Assembly: GCA_037178975.1 (NCBI GenBank)
Contig: JASJZH010000006.1
Location: forward strand, 1,302,001-1,366,000
Direction: 5' to 3'
DNA: 64,000 nucleotides
From: Oscheius tipulae
Taxonomy: Eukaryota > Nematoda > Chromadorea > Rhabditida > Rhabditidae
Both the position numbers and the translations under genes were made by a program. Below are positions 47,701 through 59,200 of this stretch, one piece after another. The notes under the pieces were generated by a model. The model was not told the origin of the DNA, did not search any database, and saw nothing but the letters and a program-made list of their open reading frames with translations. Each line of letters opens with the position of its first letter. Position 1 is the stretch's first letter.

Positions 47701-50700
47701 GGTCGTAAACTCTGATCACACCCACAGTCTTATCAATTTTAGCAGTAGCCAGCAGAAAAAGGAAGCGCTTCAATCCATAAAACGCGATTGTTATCCAGTG
47801 CTACGACATTTTGACAGATGCAACTCTATCAGCTGCTCCTCCCCTTCTTCGTGATTCTGTTTCTGGTTTGCGACATGGATGCCCAGCCACTATCGAGCAG
47901 AGGAAAACATGTCAGAGCGAAGAAAATCAGAGGAAATGGCGAGTAATCTATGTTTTTCGATTACCATAACTTACTAGAAATACTTTTTTTTTGCATTTTG
48001 CTTTACACAAACGAACATGCCGCTTTGTTAGAGTTTTCGGAGCTTGGGACTTTTGTAGTACCAAAAAGACTATAAATCCGATTTTGAATCGTAAGGACGT
48101 AACAAGTGAGTTCTAAGTTCCGTTGCAAGCTTGACACTTATACTGTATTTGACAGAATTTGGTGCAAAGAAATTTGCGCCCCACGACTGTATAGTCAACT
48201 TTTTTTTCATCAAAGATAGTTAAGAAATTTTCTGATGAAAGATGTGCTCCTATTATCGGCATAAAAATGACGTATTCAATAGGAACAATAAATATTTCCA
48301 CAACTGATATCTTGAAACATTGTTCTTTTTAAGATCACTCCAGCTCCAAAGAGGAACAACACTCATTCAATCACAAAAGGCACGGTCACCGTCACCGGCG
48401 TCACCTCTACATAAGGGGTTTGCGCATTCGTAGCGCTTTCGACAGAATCACACCACAACTCTTTGCTGGTTGGTGACGTGGCAAGTTCCTGTATGATAGT
48501 CCTATTTGTACATTTTTTTCATAATGAAGATTTGTTTTCTAGCACTTTCTGACGCCTCCGGTCTGATAAACCTGTCAAAACTGTCATTGATAGATCACGT
48601 GAAGGGTGTAAACAATAGAGTCTGAAGTACTTAGTAACTTTTGCACTTAAACATGTGGGAGGGACAAAATATTTGATACCTAAAGTGCAAGTGATCCTCC
48701 CAGGTACTCAGAAAAGATTAGGAATCATGACGTTTCAAAGCGGAACAAAGAAAACTTTCTTAACTTTTTAAAAAAAACGTTCTATAGAAGACAAACGTTA
48801 GTGCCACCAGCCTGATACTTTGAAAGAAGCGCGATAGGAGCTCGTAGCTCTGAGCAAGTTTTGCACCCCTAACTTGTATGAAAACTTCAATTACCAGAAA
48901 GCATAACATTTTTGGACTTAGTCTTTTCCAGATTGGATGGCCAATCTCCGTTTTTCAGAAATCGTATCAAAAGAAAGTCTCGGAAAAATTTTATCAGATC
49001 ATAGAGAGCTACTTGTGGAAGAACAAAGTTACTGTGTACAATACCATTTGTTCCTGGAGGAACGTAAAGACACCTTAAAAATTCTCGGTCAAATTGTTTG
49101 ACAACAAAGTATGTGAAAAGATATGTATCTTTTAAAGCTCGTTACAAGTCGGCCTACAAGTTCCGATATAAAACTTCAACGAATTTCTGCATATCAACTT
49201 AAAAACCTACTTGATCTGCTCCATTGATCCTAAAGCATTTCCCTGCAGAAGTCATGATTTCCGTCAAGTTCTCGCATCTTTCCGGCTCTTTGAAAAAAGC
49301 ATTGCAACCCAGGGAGGCCTAAAACTATCAATAGATGTATACTCCTTGATCCCACTTCTTTCAAGAACTGTGTATAGGACATGTTCCCAACCTTCTCCAA
49401 CAAAAGCTCCAGTTCGTAGTCGTATTGATCCACGTTGTCTATCGTTTCTTGATACGTCCGAAATTGAAAGGAATGTATGACTGGCGAGGGGAAGGACAGT
49501 TCTAAATATTGAGCGAGTCCAGCTGAGACGTTCCAGTGCTCGAGATAGGAGCGGTTGAAGCGGTTGAAGGGACAAATCACGATGTCCGGAAGGGAAAGAC
49601 TTGCTAAATTAAAGATACAAAGCTAATGCAAATCCTTACGCGATTCCTGAATGAAGTAGGAGACCACAACACGCCTCAATGTGTATTCCAATATAATCTG
49701 CCAAGTTCCGTAGAAAGAAAAACAGAGAGCTAGGACCAAAATAGTTATCCACACGGCTCGTCGGCATTTTGTCGTGGTCAAAATGTCTCGAAGACCGTGA
49801 AGAGTGGTGTTGTCCTATAACATCGTAGCTTCGGCAAAAACAGGATACTAAAACTCACTCGCAGCATGACCATAGCCTCGTCATCTTTATCATCGTCTGT
49901 GAAGACTTCACTGTCTCGTAAAGAGCCACTAAATGGTATTAATTGCGTCAGTATGCCACTTTTGAGAAAACAGGGATGATTTTGTGTAAATTTTGGGGTA
50001 GAAAAAGCTAACTCAAACGTGTAACGAACAAATCTACAGGGCTGTTTACCTGTCGTCGTCGTACCGCTTTTCTCTGGAAAAGATCTGATTGTTGAAGCCC
50101 TTCCTTTTGCACATTACCGTTTTAACAGCGCTGTTAATGTGTTTAGTCATTTTAACTGTACCTACCGTTTTTCTTCTAATATAAGCACCCCCTTACGTAA
50201 GAAATACGCTACTACATATTCTCGTTTTTCGGGGTTAAAATTGCGTATTTCTTACCTAACGGGGAGCTTATATTAGAGCTTTTACGGTATACTATAATAC
50301 TTGACACTGATGTTTCAGTTTAGTATTTGAGCACTGTTTCAGCTATGATCAGCTGTCCATGTACACATGTTAAACTACATGTTCGTCTAGTTTCGCTACA
50401 TGAGCCCCCCAGTGAAAAATGAGCCCCACAGACAGTTGGTCTTGTGGAAACACGTGTACTTGCCTGAATCGTCTGAAAGGCACACCAAGTCGACGAGACA
50501 TTTTCAAGGGAGCTGCTGCTCGGCCCATGGTGGCGCGGAAATTGAAGAAAAACGGGTGCCGCGTATAATTTTATGTCTCTGGGGAATATCATTTACGGCT
50601 CATTGTTGTTCCGCCTAGTTTGATGTAATGAACTAGGAGGATCAGTAATGAGCAGGAGATAATTGAAAAAGATGGATTTGTAGATCAAAAATAGCAAAGC

Positions 50701-51509
50701 TTCAAATACTTTGTATGCAGGAGATTTTTTGCAAATCGGAAGTCAAATTGTCACGTTTTCTGCAGGAACAAAAACCAGGTCCGAGGCGTTATGAGATTTG
50801 CATTTGGGCGATTAAATTGTGGCTCCGAGTATCGCCGAAAATATGGCAAAAAGGTCAATCTGTATTGTTTAAAGTAACTCTGATTGGCAATGCTTGACCA
50901 AAATCCTCTACATAGGTTAAGCTCAAAATTGTGAGCTAAGGAAGTTTGACAATGTTAGTTGGTTGAAATATTGCTCTGATGTTTGAGATATCCATCAGTT
51001 AGTGGCGTGCTGACCCTGTTCTTTTCCCCGAAAAAATAGCACAACCGTTTAACGATGACAAGCACTGTATATGACCCTAGGCGAAGCAACAAGATTTGAA
51101 AACTAGAAACTACCCATTGGTCCCATTATAATACTGTAAAAGCAAAACTCTACCTGCTTCTCGAAGACCATCTCCTTGATAATCTCGATCTCAACTTTCG
51201 ATTCTCTTCTTTAATCGTCTGCCACTCTTTCTGCATCCGCCTCTCCTTCTTCTCCAGAGCTTGTTCACTTAAAATTTACGTGCAAAATCACAGCTATAAG
51301 ACTTACTTTTCATGGAATCCAGCCTTTTCCGTTTTGTTATTAGAAAACATCAGCGGTTCCTCCACTTCGAAGTGCACCCCTCGCTTGGACTTCTCTGCAG
51401 CAGAGGTCATAATTAGAGAATAGTCATCGGAGAGGCTCATATTTAAATAGGTGTGGCGACCAGGAGCCATCACCAATGTGCGAACAGGGTTAATTATGTT
51501 TACTCCCAT
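44702..51509 (-). CDS. DEG/ENaC (degenerin/amiloride-sensitive) sodium channel subunit
   Basis: Fifteen exons give 617 residues: 51307-51509, 51154-51267, 50050-50073, 49859-49928, 49640-49814, 49356-49603, 49211-49318, 47256-47412, 46222-46337, 46031-46183, 45909-45992, 45669-45695, 45469-45531, 45349-45430 and 44702-44931. The N-terminal cytosolic part is charged. Helix 1 (AVWITILVLALCFSFYGTW) lies near 160. The extracellular domain starts with LPDIVICPFNRFNRSYL. It contains LGCNAFFKEPERCENLTEIMTSAGKCF and ends with the Cys-rich set DICNC, CKAKCKAPCSYWHY. Helix 2 has the pore signature GQFSLFAGASLISIIQLI. A basic tail follows. This family forms trimeric cation channels in mechanosensation or chemosensation. 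Two microexons (24 and 27 nt) and a 1.8-kb intron are present. No degenerate residues were noticed. Confidence 0.93.
50120..50135. repeat. perfect 16-bp palindrome
   Basis: TTAACAGCGCTGTTAA, in the DEG/ENaC intron 50074-51153, 27 bases from the foldback element. It could be an end of a related element or a protein-binding site. Confidence 0.7.
50163..50289. mobile_element. foldback (MITE-like) element
   Basis: Two arms of about 47 bases (50163-50209 and 50243-50289) are nearly complementary, separated by 33 bases. The arm begins TACCGT and includes TCTAATATAAGC and GTAAGAAATACGC. No coding capacity. Termini and length fit a non-autonomous foldback or MITE. No certain target-site duplication. 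It lies in a DEG/ENaC intron. Confidence 0.75.
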
Positions 51510-52184
51510 TTCGAGAGGGCAATAATAGCGCTCTGACGAGCTTTTTTCAAGGAGGACATGACGGGATCAGATTCAACTTGAGAAAGTCAAAGGATGTTTC
51601 AAAGCGGAATCGATGGTTGTCAGTTTCAAAGTCATATTTTTTGCTAGTTACCTGCAATTTTTGTTACAGGGATCCGGTAAAAACCTGACGCCATGACTAG
51701 AAGTCGAAAGAGGGTCTTTTCAAAGTGGCTTGTCTGCCTCCTGACCCGAAGTTATTACGCTGACTAATTGCTGGTTCTAGCGACAAAAAAATAATAGCCA
51801 GCTCAGTCATCATATCTAGCCGAACAGCGCAACCGATCAAGCATTAAATGGACCTGTCTCAATTTTGAATCGTCAGTAATCTTTCATGAATTCGGTAGAC
51901 TGAAGTAGGCGCATAGGCACGTTCTATAACTAAGGCTAGCTTGAAACATCAATTGTTGAAAGTCAAACGATTTGAACGATCTATATGGGCTGAGCGGTGG
52001 CGAAACGGAGAGGGAAAATTATAAAAAGGATACAAGAAAGTAGAAACTAAACATTAGGCCCCATCAGAAAATCATTTTAGTGTATTTATTCTCTTTATAA
52101 AAACTTCAAAGAGATGATCAGCTCTTTCAATATTCAGAACAAAGGTATTAATCGCAAAGAAAGTGCAAAGGAACGGCCATCATT
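51510..52184. other. intergenic upstream of DEG/ENaC
   Basis: About 675 bases that likely include the channel promoter. No site recognised. Confidence 0.45.
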
Positions 52185-52482
52185 TCACACGTTGTGACAG
52201 CTTGTGGCTTTCGTAGTCGTCAAAACTTTGACACCGGCAGCAATCAGGTCAGCTGTGCCACTTAGCTAGACGGTCAGTTTAGTTTTCTGTCGTTCCCTCT
52301 TTTTTGTAAGTGTTTACGCGTGGCCACCGGAAATGGAATAAATGTGTGAACCCGGTGTCAAATGGGAATAGCTTGAGGCTCGGAGACTCATGAAATTCGA
52401 GCCGACTGTTCTGTCCTCTGCTGGAAAAAGAAACTTTAGGCGGACTTGGATGTAATAGGGATTGCCGACCCGGGGATCTTGG
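52185..52482 (-). CDS. 3' exons of an unidentified gene
   Basis: Two exons, 52318-52482 and 52185-52260, are joined in phase through a 57-base intron (donor CACGC|GTAAAC, acceptor GCTAAG). They encode a stretch including DPRVGNPYYIQVRLKF and SYSHLTPGSHIYSISGGHAG, then LIAAGVKVLTTTKATSCHNV and a stop. The exon frame enters in phase 2, so at least one upstream exon is required. I could not find it in 52483-53280. No domain recognised. It may be a small gene or a relic. Confidence 0.4.
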
Positions 52483-55400
52483 CTTGAAAAAAAGAGCAAG
52501 AGCCAGCTGTTAGAGTGCGAGATATCACGGCGACTAATTAGTCGTCACCGGGCTGACAGCTAGGGAGCAACACGGTTTTCGGAACTTTTGAACTGAAAAA
52601 CTGCAGTGGAGAACTATTCCTAAAACCTTGATTTCTTTTATCTAGCATCGACAAAAGGATATCTGTACTATCTAATAACGCACACATGTCTGTGGCAGAA
52701 TCTGCTTGTATCGCGAAAATGACAATTTGTATATTGTTAGAAGCAAGTCAGTTTTCGGATTTCAGTTTCGTCGTTTTGCTGCTGACAGAGATACAGAATG
52801 ACAAACGACTGCAACTAGCTGGATAAGAGAGGACAGTCTAGTTTGGCGACTTAACAAAACGTCTGCTCTACAATATTAGAATCCTTTAGAAAATGATATG
52901 TGCAGTTTTGTAAAAGTACCGTATAAGCTGTTTTAACAAGCCTAAAAATCAGCTGTAGCAGGTTTCTCGGGAGCTTGCATAAACTAAACGCTTCCTCTTC
53001 CCAGTAACCTTTGTCCGTCATAAATCCCCGCAACACTAACAAAGAGCTCATAACTGTCTTTTTGTCACGTTTACGGCTTCCCCATTCTCCTCTTTGCACT
53101 CTCAACATTGATTTGTCGTCTCCATCACTTCAAGAGTTGAAAGAGTCCAATTCAAAAAACCGAGAGAGGACGCCTGTCGCGGCCACGAGGGAAAAGGGAG
53201 CCAAGTCCGCGAGAGGAGGTGATTTGTATCAATTGGTGTCGCTGTCATGGCAGAAACTCAGTTGAGGAAAGATAATAGAGTATGCTGGCAAAACAAGAAA
53301 CTTTCAGGGTGAACTCTAAACTTTGTAAGCTTCTTCAGGATTGGAAAAGAGATATTTGAGGGAGTCAATCGGAAGATACCAATTGCTCCCACGGTTTTTT
53401 GACCCGACGCAAGAGTCGGGAAGGAAACAATTTTTTCTGAGAAACGTTCATCTACGTGTACGTATTTTTTTCAAACTTCGAGGATTCGAGAATCAAAATG
53501 GCAAAATCTAAACCTTTCTTACAACGCTGCTAGAAAACAGATAAATGGTGTGTTCAATACCAAAATAGACATGTACAACAACGTTTAAGGAGACCAATTA
53601 CTAATTTAAAAAAAAAGATAAGAGCAGATTATAACTTTGTGGTACCGTATTTACTTTAAATTCGGGGCGAAAAAAAGGTATGAAACGATGAATCCGGGAA
53701 GTAAATCGGCGTCTTGTCATAACTACCGCAAAACTAATATCGATAACCGTCCAATAAAGGAGTGTTAAGACATTGTAATGATTACGGCATTGAATTTGGA
53801 ATGAAACGGGTGGAGTTTCGGTACATCCTAGGTTTCATCTAACTTTGTGACGTGTGACAGCAGCTCCTATTTTAAACAGCTTTTTTCACAGAACAAATCT
53901 CTTTACAATACGATCCGTTTTGTCTTCTATCTGGTAGCATTTTCTCTGTCGCCTATTCTTTGAGCATCGGTCATGAAGAGACCACCCTTGCCGTTGAAAT
54001 GCAGTTACGACATGTTAGCATACTGAAATATGTTTTTTTGTGTGCGCTATTTTCAGCCCGCCCTCTACAAACTACCTCTCAATCAGCACAGCTACCGGAT
54101 TCGCAGCCATGCAGAAAGGATTATCGCGGATATTTGACCTTAGTCAAACTTTTAAATGTTCAGTATCATTACAGTGAGAAGAGGAAAGAGTAGAGAAAGT
54201 AGGCCGTGAGCTAAACACACAGCCTCAAGAACAAACAATAGCCACAGCCACAGAAAGTCTGGAGAAAAAGCTATCAGCTGGCTTCCCGCAAGACGACAAC
54301 CAACTGATCCGATCGCTCGTGCCGGGTTCATTTGTCAATTCAAACGGGCTCAATTCAATATTATCTCGTCTCACAATGATTTTTGTAAAATGGGCTGGGA
54401 ACTGATTTATGCTTAGGTGACAGAAGAGTTGCAAAAGTGTCGCGAGATGTGGCAAGCATTCGTCGCTAAAAAGGTCAGCCGATGGAGTGGTCCCCAGAGA
54501 ACGACCCCACCGGGCATGAGATGGGACATAATCGCTAAAAGGCTACGTCCGTACGTGTCTCTGAAATTGAAGACTTTGAGGTGTAGAGATATATCGCGAT
54601 ATGAGGTAAACAGGAGCGAAAACAAATGGATGCTATGGAGTAGCCTTTTTTTCGATGTATCGCAAAGATCAGAGTTTGGAGGGAAGCTGCAAAAAAATAG
54701 AAGTATTCAAATCGTTACCCAGATAACTTGTCTACCTGTCAGCTACAACGTCTCAAATGTGACTATTGGGTAGGCAAAAACCTACGACTAAATCACGACT
54801 TTCTTGTTATACGTATGAGCCACTAAAATAAATGGAACGAAAACTACGATGAAAAACATAGAGTTTTACAAATCATTCGATGTTCTTCTGAACGGTCATA
54901 GTGAACGTTTTCTTTTTCTTATTACCGTTTTCTCCTCTCGCTCTTGAGGGAGTGAAAGACGCTCTTCAAAACACGCTTGACTGATTCTGTCCCGTGAGAG
55001 ATTTGTTTGGTTCTGTATGCGAGATCCTTAGGAGGCATTAAAAGGCTACCATGCTGTCCAAGACAGCAAGACGTGATTGCAAAAGCTTCCACATTCAGTT
55101 GACCTATTTTTAGCTCCCACAAAATGCCCATCAATGATCCGTTTCATACCTACCCATTTCAAACTACAAGATCGGTGTCAGTTCCACACATCAGACGGCA
55201 GTTTGGTCAGATTAATCCCTACCGAGCGGGGCGCAGTCCTGTTGTATACTATTTATTAATGAGGCTCGCGGAGGGCGAAATGATCATGATCAACGAGGGT
55301 CACTTGTGATTTTTGTTGAAGAATTTGCTCGGTTATATATAAAGGCCCAGTCAGCAGTATCCTACTGTTGCAAATTGTTTTTTTTGTAATTTGATCTTCT

Positions 55401-56225
55401 CTTGACCCTCTTAGATCAGCAACTTATGGTAGCGTTTGCTATCCTCACTCTGTCCCTTTTCTTTCAGCCATCGGTCTCATTCTTATTGCTGTTTGAGTCA
55501 CTTTGTCCGAGACTGTTGTGCTACCTACTTTCCGCCTGTTACCTAAAATGCCAACTTCTTATCGTCTTTTTACATGTTTGTCCACTTAGCTTATTTTTTA
55601 AAACATGTCTGATAGGCCAAACTCTTCTGTTAGCCCCGACCTGAGCAGTCAACGTATATTCTGTGCCCACCAACTTCTCCCATTCTTATTCTGTCAACCT
55701 ATCCAAAGGGTCTGTATTAGATTTTGTACATAGTATATTTCTAGTCAGCACAGGTGTGGCTTGAACATCCAAACCACCCTGTCATGGAACTTCACACTTA
55801 ATCTTCCTCTTGTGAAAGCAATTGTTATCTTGACGTTTTCAAAACCAACAGAAAAGTGTTAAAACGTGATGTTACAGTACATGAAACCCATTATATTTCC
55901 ATGACTCAGTTTCCTGCTTGTTTGTACACGGAATTACTGATTCATCAACAGTAAGCCGATTCAAAAATAGAGCGATTTTTGGCGAGAACGCATCCGCTTT
56001 ACACAACGACACAGAAATCAAAAACTGTTTCAATTAGATCCTAGGTCGGGACAGGTTTCGGCCTAAAATCCCAAAGTGCGAAAAATCTTTGCCCAACCTC
56101 GCGTATTGTCCATACTAAATGCGTGTATATTTCAAACTCCCCAAACGACTTCTTCAAAGATTATGCTCTCGAATTTTTCGAAAAAGTAATTGCTAGGCTT
56201 TCCAATTAAACCATTTTCTTCAGAA
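52483..56225. other. gene-poor intergenic region
   Basis: About 3.7 kb. Open frames of 60-118 codons occur on both strands but lack splice consistency, composition or motifs of real proteins. No repeat or RNA gene recognised. Confidence 0.5.
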
Positions 56226-59200
56226 ATGCATCCATTCTGCACATGTATATTCGCAAAAATGGCTATGGTTGCAACTGTTCTATTCTGCTCGTACTTTTTG
56301 AAGGACAGCATTGTCATAATGGCAAATCTGAGCACAACGCAGCCACTTGCGGTAGAAGGAGAAAAAGCGGTGCTGGAGGCAAAAAACGCCGCCTTGAAGG
56401 AGATGGTACTTTATGAAAAACAAATGGCTCAGAAGAACCTCAATAATATGGACTTGGTTCTGGTGCAAAACTCGGATGTAAGTTCAATGCATTATAATCG
56501 TGCAGAAAGAAGGATATATTTTCTTATCTTGAATTTTAGAAAATAGTGTTCTCTATTGATAAAAACCACGATAATGATATGATGCAGATAATAGTTGAAT
56601 ACTTCTAAGAACTGTTAGAAAACTACTTTTTCAGCCACTACCCGAGCGAGACAACTCTCTCACAGCTGTCAAGATGTGCAATAGAACCGGTAATTGTGTT
56701 CCAAAGTATCTGCCACTAGAAACTCGTGTTCGAGTATGTTTATCTCTTTGTCATATAGTTTTCAAAAACCGTTTAGACAGCACCAGCCCACAAAATGCTA
56801 AACTGTATCGTTCAAAAAAGCATGTCGACGGTGATGACAGCCCTAATGTGCTTTCTCTACGATGAATCGGCTTTTATGGAGAAAAAACGGGAATTTACGA
56901 TGGAGTGGAGCAAATACAGGTAAAAATATGCGAGAGAAAATGGGTATTCCCAGCTCTTGGAGGTCTCTCTGTTGTAAACCACGAACTCATCTGTTATAAG
57001 AATTTAAATGCACATTACGAGGGCGGCGCAGAATGTGAAAAACTACTGTTAAACAAACTTCAAGCACCCGGCAGCAGTGGCCTGATCTTAATAAATTTTA
57101 AGTGATGCTCTAGAATGAGGCTTGAAGGGGACAGATAAGTTTGGGGAGACCAGTGTCTACGGGACTGCCACTTGCTTATTCATATGGTAATGAAATTTTC
57201 GGCTAAAAATGCATCTTTAAGGGAACACTATGTTCAAAACACAAATAGGAAAGGTTTTGTCTCACGCATTTTGTAACAAAATGTAGACAATTTTGTGGTT
57301 ATCAGTTTGAGAGATTAAGTTATTGAAAATTTTTTAGATAGACTAATAAAAGCAGAGTGATAGAATAGAAGCCAAATCTGTCCCAACGTTCAATCACGAA
57401 TGGGGAGTAGGCAAGCCTTTCATCGTTTTCACCTAAATGCAAGGATCTTTAGACAAAAGATGCATGACAAGCTTGAAAATCTAAGTGACTGATTAGATAT
57501 GGAGGCATTTATAAGAACTATTACTACAGGTAAACTTTAGAAAAGTAAGAATCTATACCTTCTGCATGAACAACTGCACCACCTCGTTCCATTGGACGTG
57601 AGAAGATGAGTAGTACACCCACAATGTGTTGTCTTCCCTACTGACGAACTACAACATTATGCGCGCTTGTGACTTTCGAGAATGTGGTCGAGATCAAAAA
57701 TTAAGTGAAGCTGAAGACCACCTTTAAGCGAAGAGTTTTTATGCCCCAGGTTCACTTTTTCTGTTTCCAGAAGTGAGTCCAAAACCGGAAGAGCAGTAAC
57801 AATGATGGATGTCAATGGCTACCGTAACCAAAGGTGAAAAATCAGCTCGCACCCACGTATATGGCTAGTTAGAAAATAGCACTCATAATGTAACAAAGCT
57901 GACGCTTCAGTTTAGCATTCTAGGGAAAAGTATGATTTTCAGGTTCTGCAAAGACAAGAACGAGTACAACCGAGTCACTACCGCAGCTGAAGAACTGAAC
58001 ATTGGAAAAGGCAAGGACTGGTCATTTTCAATGGTCACTCGTGACCCCGTGGAACGCTTCATTTCAGGATTTGTGGACAGATGTATCAGGTAATTTTGTC
58101 ACAAAACTGACTCACCTTCACTCCATGGAAAACAATCTCTCATCCTGAAAAATATAATTTTAGTACTAGAATATCTTTAAAACTAAACAAAGAGAACTTA
58201 GTATTAAAGAAATTAAATACACATGTTTGACTGATGCTTGTTGGGGCTCGTGACAGGCAAATGCTGTTCTAGTCGAGCTACCCTGGCAGGAGCAGCGTTC
58301 TCTCAGAGACGCAAACTGACTTGACTTGCAAAGAGCTATTGCTGTCACAAAGTATGTGCTACAATTCACATGGCAATTAGGGCTTCAGACACACTCAGAG
58401 ACTTTTGGGCATTTTGAACTAGATTACTATTTTCCAGGAAACCTCTACCACCAAGGCCTTGTAACGGCTGTGGGGTTAATCTGACCTGCTTTGCTGAGAC
58501 CGAATACAAAAGAATGATGAATCAAGTAAGGACGGGAAATATTCAAAGAAGCTTTGAAGATGTACACTTCTTCCCGCAAAATTGGTGAGTGTTCTTTTTT
58601 CTGGAAGACAAACAGAAGTCAACCCACGAAAATAGAGTCGTTGAAAGTGGTGAGCGGGAAGTTAATGAAATCCTTCGAAATTAATTGAAGCTCTCTGGAA
58701 AAACAAGAACTGACGTCTTTTTGAGACTGACCCTGGGATGATTGGAACCTTTGGAAAACTTGATGTACATTTTGTCTAATATATCCAAATCATGACAGAA
58801 AAAAAAAGCAAATGCTTGCGACACACGGAATCCCCAAGCAGTCCGATCCAAGTGCTAACCGGACCCAACGTTGCTTGACTTGCCAGATCGGACGGGAACG
58901 CGTGGTCTATATCCGAAAGTGGGGACTCTCTTTTGTCTCTCTTTCCGGCTCCAGTCACGAATTTCGAAAATTCGGCGCGAGTTTCTCGCGTGTTTCGCAA
59001 TTTTAGCCTATTTGCGACCATTTTTTTGTTGTTGTTTAGACTTTAAAATCGAACGCGACCAAGAAAATCTACTTGGTATCAATTTTAGGAGAAACCTGAG
59101 AAAAATACGTTACAAAAGCTTGAACCATAAAAACCGGGGATCAGCTTACCTATTTTGGCCAATTTACACGTTATCTTCTAGTTTTTTTTTTCGAATTTGT

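Noticed and set aside
54417-54773. 118-codon plus-strand frame
   Set aside because: Composition changes along its length, there is no conserved motif, and no splice partners.
55402-55644. Leu/Phe/Cys-rich 80-codon frame resembling membrane helices
   Set aside because: The pyrimidine-rich DNA gives this composition by itself. No start codon ATG or flanking exons.
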